NCBI GenBank assembly: GCA_002503395.1
Contig: DARQ01000071.1
Span: forward strand, 2,445-8,112
Reading direction: 5' to 3'
Length of the DNA stretch: 5,668 bases
Origin: Euryarchaeota archaeon UBA60
Lineage (GTDB): Archaea > Thermoplasmatota > Poseidoniia > Poseidoniales > Poseidoniaceae
Every line of letters starts with the position of its first letter. Position 1 is the stretch's first letter. Below the pieces are notes generated by a model. It was not told where the DNA came from and ran no database searches. It saw only the letters and a list, made by a program, of their open reading frames with translations. The position numbers were made by a program, and so were the translations under genes. Below, in pieces: positions 1 through 5,405 of this stretch.

Positions 1-338
1 CCCGTTTCGGTATGGGTAAGCCCAGCATCGAGATTTTGCACAAATTCGTGAGAATAGTTTACTTCACCGCCGGAAAACAATAACCTGAAGCCACCTCTTG
101 AACCGTTGGCAAGAGTTTCGTCGGTGCTACTCACACCGATACTCAGAGTATAGGTGGTATTGGCTTCCCATGCTTGCGGCAATCCACTTATTTCAACTTT
201 GGTCGAGGGGTCCGAAACACCATGGCAAAGACAACCATTGTCAGCCAAATTCCCAATCCCGGTCGGAAGGGCGGTCATGGGGGGGATGAAGAACAATGCC
301 AGCATCAGTACCAGCGTCGCTATCACTCGATTCCGCAT
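1..338 (-). CDS. Secreted CxCHG-motif protein, Reeler / choice-of-anchor V-like, 5' part only (runs off left edge)
   Basis: An open reading frame on the minus strand runs 112 codons without a stop to the window edge, so the C-terminus is missing. The N-terminus is a typical Sec signal peptide: Arg2 and Arg4, then a hydrophobic core at about residues 5-24. Soon after the likely cleavage region comes Asn-Gly-Cys36-Leu-Cys38-His39-Gly40. It is followed by a beta-rich stretch with the pattern 'sGLPqaWeanTTYTLsI' and 'RGGFRLLFSGG' (residues 51-90). This layout resembles the Reeler / choice-of-anchor V family of exported proteins, in which a Cys/His motif precedes a beta-sandwich. That assignment is by eye. 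Two adjacent in-frame ATGs exist (341 and 338). I chose 338 because GGGGT at 348-344 then lies 5 bases upstream, against 2 bases for 341. The protein probably acts outside the membrane; no enzymatic role can be named. Confidence 0.8.
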   Translation of the reverse strand, partial: MRNRVIATLVLMLALFFIPPMTALPTGIGNLADNGCLCHGVSDPSTKVEISGLPQAWEANTTYTLSIGVSSTDETLANGSRGGFRLLFSGGEVNYSHEFVQNLDAGLTHTET

Positions 339-370
339 CATCTACCCCGATTAGGTCGCTGTCGTCATTT

Positions 371-378
371 CGTTTATG
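371..378 (-). promoter_or_regulatory. Candidate TATA-like element for the leftward secreted-protein gene
   Basis: The minus strand reads CATAAACG, centred about 35 bases before the ATG at 338. An archaeal TATA box lies roughly 25-30 bases before the transcription start, so this would give a short leader that still contains the GGGGT ribosome-binding site. A near-identical CATAAGCG precedes the osmC gene. The match to an archaeal TATA consensus is only partial, and there is no supporting BRE that I can identify. Confidence 0.25.
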
Positions 379-472
379 TCCATCGCCACCATTAGTCAGC
401 GGTGAATGCGCAACTCAGCCAAGGGTTGCATTGATGAGTGTTGCAGCGCACCGCCGACCGAGAGGCATTGAG

Positions 473-1246
473 ATGATGTTCAGTGATGAAGCCGAAAAAG
501 ACGATGACGAAGATGATATCTTTGAGACCTTGGGGGTTGATTCTTCCCCACCGGCCGAAAGAGGCGCCGATTTGCTCGATGCATTAGCCGATGATGAGGA
601 AACCCTCGATACCCTATCTTTCGACCCTCCCGATGTTGTCTCCGATGACGATACCGATGACGTCGACCCTTTCGACCTGATAGAAGACTCCCGCCCCGCT
701 AGGCAATCCGCCGCTGATTCGGAACAGGATTCATTTGTCGACGACGCCCTCGACGCCCTGCTTTCCGATGAAGACGATGATTCGTCTGGCGAAGAAACCG
801 CTGGGTTGCCCGGCACCACTGCCCGCCCTGCCAAAACCACCTCTCCAACATCCAAGAAGGGTGATACCAGTGCAGCATACCGCATGTTGCTGGAGACGGT
901 ATGGGTCGACAATCAACTCGACCCTTCCGAGGTCGCGCTATTGGTGCGCAAGCGTGAAACTCTGGGGATTGACTTCAATGCCCATCTGCAGATGGTTCAC
1001 GATATCATCAATACCGATGTCAGCGGGCATGAGGAGGCGCTCGACAACGATGCCGCCGCCCTTGGAGCAACCGCTCTGCAGAGCGGCCTTTCAAAGCAAG
1101 AGTGGCTAAAGGCCTACGAGTGGTGTGAAGCACTGGGTTGTGGCGAGGCTTTCGCGCACGGGGTCTGGAGTGGCTCCGATTCTGTATTGAGCGGCGAGGT
1201 ACACGAACTACTCAAGCCATTGGCAAAACTACTGCGAACCGAGTAA
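473..1246 (+). CDS. Acidic protein with disordered N-terminal half and C-terminal helical (TerB-like in appearance) domain, function unknown
   Basis: From the ATG at 473 the product is 257 residues. Residues 1-110 are extremely acidic (runs of Asp/Glu) and contain regularly spaced hydrophobic patches: IFETLGVD (16-23), LLDALADDEE (34-43), LDTLSFDPPD (45-54), PFDLIED (66-72) and ALDALLSDEDDD (92-103). Residues 110-132 are a Thr/Ser/Pro/Lys linker. Residues 133-257 look like a compact alpha-helical domain beginning AYRMLLETVWVDNQLDPSEVA. The pattern of a helix, an acidic turn and 'E..LL..(R/K)...LGI' recalls TerB-like domains, but the match is weak and unnamed. The open frame extends back to an ATG at 296, but that stretch overlaps the divergent secreted-protein gene and is not protein-like. 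ATG 434 (AAGGG 8 bases upstream) is the main alternative start; 473 has only GAGAGG about 7 bases upstream. No signal peptide or membrane segment is visible, so it is probably cytoplasmic. Confidence 0.75.
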   Translation: MMFSDEAEKDDDEDDIFETLGVDSSPPAERGADLLDALADDEETLDTLSFDPPDVVSDDDTDDVDPFDLIEDSRPARQSAADSEQDSFVDDALDALLSDEDDDSSGEETAGLPGTTARPAKTTSPTSKKGDTSAAYRMLLETVWVDNQLDPSEVALLVRKRETLGIDFNAHLQMVHDIINTDVSGHEEALDNDAAALGATALQSGLSKQEWLKAYEWCEALGCGEAFAHGVWSGSDSVLSGEVHELLKPLAKLLRTE

Positions 1247-2701
1247 TCAATTGCCAAGAATCCGCTTCGCTTCCGGTGAAAGTTTCATGGTCCGCTCAAT
1301 GGCATCGACTACATAGGGACCTAGTTCTCCAGCGAGTTTATTCTGGTCGCCCATCAGGGTATCCTGGTAGGTTCGCTCGGCTTCCGTCAATCCGGTTACA
1401 TCACTTGCCAGACCCATCAGTCGTACAGCATTACCTTGGTTGTCAGTGGCTACACTGCCGATTGCACGGATGATGCGAGTCTCACCATTATCGGGCCGGA
1501 TGATGTTGAATTCAAGTTCGAATGATTCCAGGGTTCGCAGTGATTCATCTTTTTTTGCCCTGACTTCGTCGACGAAAGAAGGTTCAAGCAAGTTGTAGAA
1601 ACCAACGTCGACCGGATCAAATTCGCCTACTACAACTCCGGTAATCTCGCATAGAGAATCCGACCATTCAAATATATCTTCATTAATATCCCAATTCCAC
1701 ACGCCGTAGTTTTGGAATTCAGTTGTATTCTTTTGATTATTGGCGATTTTCATTGACAACTTCATCACCTCTGCAGCATCTTGATGCCCCGAAAGATCTT
1801 CTACCGTTCCATGCATCTTCACATAGTCACCATTCTCATAGAATGGACTACTGATGGTTCTGACCAGGCGGTACTCCTTACTGTTTAACTTCCTCACCCT
1901 GAATACTATGCTATTCGGTTCCTTATTTCGAATCGAATCATCGGTTATTTTCCTTACCATCGGGTAGTCATCAGGGTGGATGTTTGCCCACATGAAATCC
2001 AACGGATATGTTTCTTGCATTGCTTCATCATCGACATGTTCTCCGACCGCATTCAAGAGCAGTTTCACCATTTCGGTCTCAACCCCATGCAAATGTTCGG
2101 ACACAGTGCTTCGTGACAAACCGATTTCACGCGCTAAATCTGCCATTTTCAAACTTCGGGGGTTTTCATACCACCCGGCTTCCCATGCAGATTTAACCAC
2201 CCGAAGTTGTTGTGGAGAGACCAGACGATTTTCCAATACTCTATTGGGTTCAACCGATAAGGCAGAGAAACGGTCGGGTTTCAGTGACATTCGCAGGGCT
2301 GCTACGACCATTCCGACCGATTGCGGTGGCCCTCGGACAATATAATTCAAGCCACCCTGATCGAGGGTGGATTCGGGGGTGATGCTGGCCGAGCGAGCGC
2401 TGGTATGTACCTCGACCAAGTCACTGGCTTCAGCGTTGAAACGAATCTGCAAGACCCATTCCTTCGACCATGTGGACTGCGGTGCGGTCAAAACCTCGAC
2501 GATTTCCATGAAACCTCCGGTCAAAGTGATGTCATCAGGTGACAAACCATCCTTGAACACAACTTTCGCAAGGATATCGATGTGGTCGTTACCACGTTCA
2601 GAGTAGCCAAGGAATTGCGCATGGTCAACGAACTGCAATAATTTTCCCATCGGAGTGGCCTCGAGTGTTGTCCGAGACCAATACAACTGAACTTCACGCA
2701 T
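1247..2701 (-). CDS. HTH_10 (bacterio-opsin activator-type) transcriptional regulator with C-terminal PAS domains
   Basis: The product is 484 residues. Residues 1-150 form an N-terminal domain like the one that accompanies HTH_10 in archaeal Bat-type regulators. Residues 160-213 match HTH_10 well: LVSPQQLRVVKSAWEAGWYE, then a second helix pair 'MADLAREIGLSRSTVSEHLH' (186-205) as the recognition unit. Residues 226-310 look like the distal part of a PAS_3 fold (IHPDDY at 241-246, then 'YRLVRTISSPF' at 277-287). Residues 328-440 are a fuller PAS domain (VWNWDINEDIFEWSDSL at 334-350, ending in GLASDVTGLTEAE). A 44-residue helical tail follows. No histidine-kinase motifs are present, so it is a one-component sensor-regulator by inference; its ligand and targets are unknown. 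The ATG at 2701 has AGAGGGATGGG just upstream. It lies 82 bases downstream of osmC on the same strand, so co-transcription is possible. Its stop codon abuts that of the convergent acidic-protein gene. Confidence 0.9.
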   Translation of the reverse strand: MREVQLYWSRTTLEATPMGKLLQFVDHAQFLGYSERGNDHIDILAKVVFKDGLSPDDITLTGGFMEIVEVLTAPQSTWSKEWVLQIRFNAEASDLVEVHTSARSASITPESTLDQGGLNYIVRGPPQSVGMVVAALRMSLKPDRFSALSVEPNRVLENRLVSPQQLRVVKSAWEAGWYENPRSLKMADLAREIGLSRSTVSEHLHGVETEMVKLLLNAVGEHVDDEAMQETYPLDFMWANIHPDDYPMVRKITDDSIRNKEPNSIVFRVRKLNSKEYRLVRTISSPFYENGDYVKMHGTVEDLSGHQDAAEVMKLSMKIANNQKNTTEFQNYGVWNWDINEDIFEWSDSLCEITGVVVGEFDPVDVGFYNLLEPSFVDEVRAKKDESLRTLESFELEFNIIRPDNGETRIIRAIGSVATDNQGNAVRLMGLASDVTGLTEAERTYQDTLMGDQNKLAGELGPYVVDAIERTMKLSPEAKRILGN

Positions 2702-2783
2702 TAGCCCATCCCTCTTCTTGGCAAGGGGTCATCACATTTCAATGCTGATGCCGAGCAACTGAATAGATAATTCTTCAATAACC

Positions 2784-3161
2784 TCAGGTGTGAATACTCC
2801 AGGTGATTGCCGCGGTACTGCGAATCATGTTACCGACCGAACAGTATTTTTCGTGGGACTTCTCTGCCAATCTCGTCAGCAGAGCGAGTGGTGCATCGGT
2901 ATCGAGATGATAACTCATGTGGATCTTGGTGAATACCTTGGGAAAATCATCGGCTCTCTCAGAGGTCAATTCCACATAGGCTGAGCGAACTTCTCGGCCT
3001 TTGACCCCTTCGATCAGGTCAATCAAACTGCAAGCACCAGCACACTGTAGCACGACCTGCATCGGGCTGGGGCCATTTTCCCAATCGAGCGAGATGCGGC
3101 CACCATCGCTATTGATTCCGCTCAGAGTTGTTGCGCCGGTCCATTCGACTTTTCCTTCCAT
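2784..3161 (-). CDS. OsmC/Ohr-family peroxidase
   Basis: The product is 125 residues, near the usual length for short OsmC-like proteins. Members of this family reduce organic hydroperoxides using a pair of cysteines. Visible family features are: an N-terminal beta segment KVEWTGATTLSG (4-15); the conserved NGPSPMQVVLQCAGACSLID (29-48), which carries the first catalytic cysteine (Cys44, with Cys40 nearby); the middle strand 'ERADDFPKVFTKIHMSYHLD' (68-87); and the second catalytic cysteine in EKYCSVGNM (Cys107). Both cysteines are present, so it is likely active. The start is well fixed: an in-frame TAG lies only seven codons upstream and no other ATG intervenes. There is no clear Shine-Dalgarno site, so the mRNA may be leaderless. 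OsmC and Ohr subgroups cannot be separated here, so no symbol is given. The HTH_10/PAS regulator follows on the same strand. Confidence 0.92.
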   Translation of the reverse strand: MEGKVEWTGATTLSGINSDGGRISLDWENGPSPMQVVLQCAGACSLIDLIEGVKGREVRSAYVELTSERADDFPKVFTKIHMSYHLDTDAPLALLTRLAEKSHEKYCSVGNMIRSTAAITWSIHT

Positions 3162-3182
3162 ACTCTGGCGAAGGTGTTTCTA

Positions 3183-3190
3183 CGCTTATG
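3183..3190 (-). promoter_or_regulatory. Candidate TATA-like element for the osmC-family gene
   Basis: The minus strand reads CATAAGCG, ending 21 bases before the ATG at 3161. Placed about 25 bases ahead of the start codon and with no Shine-Dalgarno site in between, it fits a leaderless archaeal transcript. It shares CATAARCG with the element before the secreted-protein gene at 338. This is a visual match only. Confidence 0.3.
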
Positions 3191-3329
3191 CTTGACCTTG
3201 GAGGACTCAGCAGTTCCCCCGCTACCTCAATAGATAGGCGTGGAGGAGAGCAACTGGCGGAACCGCAGAACACGAGGAAATCGGTAAGACTCTTGAGGTG
3301 GAAGCAAACGATTTGCCGGCGGCCGTGAA

Positions 3330-3373
3330 GGGGGTGAGCGGGGTTGGTAACCGTCGCGTTGATGAGGGGGGGG
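3330..3373 (+). other. G-rich plus-strand stretch in the icd upstream region, ending in a run of eight G
   Basis: The 234-base spacer between osmC and icd holds no recognisable gene. Its icd-proximal part has G5 at 3330-3334, G4 at 3340-3343 and G8 at 3366-3373, the last ending 22 bases before the icd ATG. A 6-bp inverted repeat (GTAACC 3347-3352, GGTTAC 3372-3377) overlaps it. There is no Shine-Dalgarno site close to the icd start. The role is unknown; homopolymer length variation or a folded leader are possibilities. Confidence 0.5.
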
Positions 3374-3395
3374 TTACTCGCATACCTCGTTAACC

Positions 3396-4634
3396 ATGAC
3401 TGAAAGCGCGGCAGGTACCCCGATAACGATGGGACATGAAGGTTTGAACGTACCCGATGAGCCGACCATCAATTACATCGAAGGAGATGGTATCGGCACC
3501 GACATAACCCCGGTGATGATGAAGGTCGTCGATGCCGCAGTCGCCAAAGCCTATGGTGGTGGCAAGAAGATCCACTGGTCGGAAGTGCTTGCCGGAGAGA
3601 AGGCTTTCAACGCCACCGGCGAATGGTTGCCAGAGGCAACTCTTACAGCCATGCGCGATGGACTAGTCTCCATCAAAGGGCCTCTGACCACTCCGGTGGG
3701 TGGGGGAATTCGCTCAATCAACGTCTCTTTACGGCAACAACTCGACCTTTTCGCCTGTATCCGCCCGGTTCGCTGGTACGTCGGCACCCCCAGCCCTGTC
3801 AAAGACCCAGGTGCGGTCGACATGATAATTTTCCGCGAGAATAGCGAAGATGTCTATGCCGGAATCGAGTGGGAATCGGGCTCTGAAGAGGTCGCCAAAG
3901 TCATCGCTTTCCTGCAAAACGAAATGGGTGTCGACAAGATACGCTTTCCCAATACCAGCGGTATTGGCATCAAGCCAATCAGTAGTGAAGGGACGGCAAG
4001 AATCGTCCGCGCCGCATTTGATTATGCAATCGCTAACGACAAACCGAATGTCACCTTGGTGCACAAGGGTAACATCATGAAATTCACCGAAGGTGGTTTC
4101 CGCGACTGGGGCTACCAATTGGCTAAGGATGAATATGGCGCGGTCGAAATCAATGGTGGTCCTTGGTGCAAGATGACCAACCCGAACACCGGCAATGAAA
4201 TCATCATCAAGGATGTTATCGCCGACGCGATGTTACAGCAGGTATTGACCCGGCCTCGAGAATATGGTGTCTTGACAACGATGAATCTCAATGGCGACTA
4301 CATCTCAGATGCTCTCGCCGCACAGGTCGGTGGAATTGGCATTGCCCCGGGAGCGAATATCAACTACGATACCGGGATTGCGATTTTCGAGGCGACCCAC
4401 GGTACCGCGCCCAAGTATACCGGGCAGGACAAGGTCAACCCCGGCTCAATGATTCTCTCGGCCGAGATGATGTTGCGCCACATCGGCTGGACGACGGCGG
4501 CAGAACTGATAATCAAAGGGATGGAAGCGGCGATCATCGCCAAGACTGTGACCTATGATTTCGAGCGCCAGATGGACGGTGCGACCTTGCTATCATGCAG
4601 TGCTTTTGGTGACGCCATCATCTCCCACATGTGA
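3396..4634 (+). CDS. icd: Isocitrate dehydrogenase, NADP-dependent type
   Basis: The product is 412 residues (Escherichia coli Icd has 416), collinear with bacterial-type Icd. It oxidatively decarboxylates isocitrate to 2-oxoglutarate in the TCA cycle, in the cytoplasm. Substrate-binding residues are visible: 'GGGIRSINVSLRQ' (102-114) with Arg105, Ser107, Asn109 and Arg113; Arg123 in IRPVR; and Arg147 and Tyr154 in FRENSEDVYAG. Lys224 in LVHKGN and the metal-binding Asp277, Asp301 and Asp305 are also present. The cofactor loop has HGTAPKY (Lys340, Tyr341) with Tyr387 and Arg391 in TYDFER. These correspond to E. coli Lys344, Tyr345, Tyr391 and Arg395 and indicate NADP preference. Ser107 equals the E. 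coli Ser113 phosphorylation site; whether it is phosphorylated here is unknown. The ATG at 3396 is the only ATG after the in-frame stop at 3363, and the N-terminus aligns with E. coli Icd from there. No Shine-Dalgarno site is seen. The methyltransferase gene follows directly. Confidence 0.98.
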   Translation: MTESAAGTPITMGHEGLNVPDEPTINYIEGDGIGTDITPVMMKVVDAAVAKAYGGGKKIHWSEVLAGEKAFNATGEWLPEATLTAMRDGLVSIKGPLTTPVGGGIRSINVSLRQQLDLFACIRPVRWYVGTPSPVKDPGAVDMIIFRENSEDVYAGIEWESGSEEVAKVIAFLQNEMGVDKIRFPNTSGIGIKPISSEGTARIVRAAFDYAIANDKPNVTLVHKGNIMKFTEGGFRDWGYQLAKDEYGAVEINGGPWCKMTNPNTGNEIIIKDVIADAMLQQVLTRPREYGVLTTMNLNGDYISDALAAQVGGIGIAPGANINYDTGIAIFEATHGTAPKYTGQDKVNPGSMILSAEMMLRHIGWTTAAELIIKGMEAAIIAKTVTYDFERQMDGATLLSCSAFGDAIISHM

Positions 4635-4639
4635 GAGCC

Positions 4640-5305
4640 ATGGATGATATGCGCCAAAGGGTTGTCGGACTTGCTGCGGATGCGGAGATGAGCGATGACC
4701 CATTCGGGTGGTTTGAGCAGATTTACACCGAGGCTGATGGTGACTGGAGTCAAGTCCCTTGGGCTGACCAACGCGCCAACCCCCTATTCTCGGATTGGCT
4801 GGAACTCAACTTCCCAAAACCACCTCACGCCGCCGCTAAGGCCTTGGTAATCGGTTGTGGATTGGGTGATGATGCGGTCTACCTCGAGACCTCGGGATGG
4901 AAGGTATGTGCATTCGACATTTCTCAAACCGCAATAGAATGGGCCGAGAAAATTCATCCCGGTTCAATGGTGGAATGGCGGCTAGCCAACCTGCTTGAAC
5001 CACCGGTTGAATGGTTTTCCTCTTTTGATCTGGTGGTTGAAATCCACACCTTACAGGCGATGGCACAAGCATCGCGACAAGATGCTGCAAAGGTCTTACC
5101 GAAATTTCTCAGACCGGGGGGTCATCTGGTCTGTATCGGCAGGCTGAGCAATCCCGATGTGGAAGTCATCGGGCCGCCATGGCCGTTGGCCAAGAACTGG
5201 ATAATGGCACTTGGCCGAGTCTTTGAACTACAGGAGTTTTGCGAATCTCGACGCCAAGATGATGAGCCCGACACCTTGCGATTTCGCGCCGTTTGGAAGC
5301 GATAA
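4640..5305 (+). CDS. Class I SAM-dependent methyltransferase, thiopurine methyltransferase-like in appearance
   Basis: From ATG 4640 the product is 221 residues. The Rossmann-fold SAM site is clear: motif I ALVIGCGLGDDA (68-79), then a strand ending in the acidic residue Asp93 within VCAFDISQTAIEWA, which would bind the ribose of SAM. FDLVVEIHTLQAM (129-141) is the motif IV region, and LRPGGHLVCIGR (157-168) is the post-motif strand. The N-terminal WFEQIYTEADGDWSQVPWAD (24-43) resembles the cap of TPMT-like and related small-molecule methyltransferases, so a small-molecule substrate is more likely than RNA or DNA. The substrate itself is not identifiable. A GTG at 4631 overlaps the icd stop by four bases (GTGA) and is an equally possible coupled start. 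I chose 4640 because GAG lies 4 bases upstream. Either way icd and this gene are probably one operon. No membrane or export signal is seen. Confidence 0.87.
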   Translation: MDDMRQRVVGLAADAEMSDDPFGWFEQIYTEADGDWSQVPWADQRANPLFSDWLELNFPKPPHAAAKALVIGCGLGDDAVYLETSGWKVCAFDISQTAIEWAEKIHPGSMVEWRLANLLEPPVEWFSSFDLVVEIHTLQAMAQASRQDAAKVLPKFLRPGGHLVCIGRLSNPDVEVIGPPWPLAKNWIMALGRVFELQEFCESRRQDDEPDTLRFRAVWKR

Positions 5306-5377
5306 TGTCCACTGAAATGGCTTCTATGCCTTATTCATGGATGCGTCATATTGATGAAAGAAGCGCTGGTCGATATA

Positions 5378-5394
5378 GTGCGCCGTAGGCGCAC
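5378..5394 (+). promoter_or_regulatory. Perfect 7-bp hairpin directly before a Shine-Dalgarno site
   Basis: GTGCGCC (5378-5384) and GGCGCAC (5388-5394) are exact inverted repeats separated by a three-base loop, GTA. The 3' arm touches the GGAGGG ribosome-binding site of the next gene. In RNA this would be a stable GC-rich stem that could limit access to that site; in DNA it could be an operator. No T-run follows, so a classical intrinsic terminator is unlikely. Confidence 0.5.
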
Positions 5395-5400
5395 GGAGGG
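5395..5400 (+). promoter_or_regulatory. Shine-Dalgarno site for the right-edge secreted protein
   Basis: GGAGGG sits five bases before the ATG at 5406 and is the strongest ribosome-binding site in the window. It fixes the start of the downstream gene, because the frame has a stop (TAG at 5376) and no ATG between that stop and 5406. Confidence 0.7.
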
Positions 5401-5405
5401 CTCAA

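Noticed and set aside
408..450. Repeated GTTGCA (425-430, 440-445) and partial inverted repeat with TGCGCAAC as an operator
   Set aside because: Short and imperfect, and the copies fall at or near the alternative start codon of the acidic protein; chance is a sufficient explanation.
296..472. N-terminal extension of the acidic protein back to ATG 296
   Set aside because: It overlaps the signal-peptide end of the divergent gene, lacks a ribosome-binding site and does not resemble the rest of the protein. ATG 473 (or 434) fits better.
415..912. Serine-rich 165-residue minus-strand reading frame
   Set aside because: It is the antisense shadow of the Asp/Glu codon runs in the acidic protein; GAT/GAC repeats read backwards give Ser/Val codons.
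731..1109. Two other-frame ORFs, 735-1109 (+) and 731-916 (-)
   Set aside because: Both lie fully inside the acidic-protein gene, and their compositions look like frame shadows with no domain pattern.
3330..3373. G-quadruplex
   Set aside because: Only three separate G runs, with one 22-base loop; a stable four-tract quadruplex would need the G8 run to split, which is a weak case.
3162..3395. tRNA, other structured RNA, or a missed gene in the osmC-icd spacer
   Set aside because: No cloverleaf-like arm set or GTTCRA-type T loop was seen, and the open frame 3128-3328 has no start signal or protein-like pattern.
3362..3403. 13-codon upstream ORF through the G8 tract that overlaps the icd start
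   Set aside because: No ribosome-binding site, very short, and its codons are dictated by the homopolymer; nothing shows it is translated.
3551..4118. Minus-strand ORFs antisense to icd (3551-3823 and 3729-4118)
   Set aside because: They lie opposite a highly conserved enzyme gene; no start signals or recognisable protein features.
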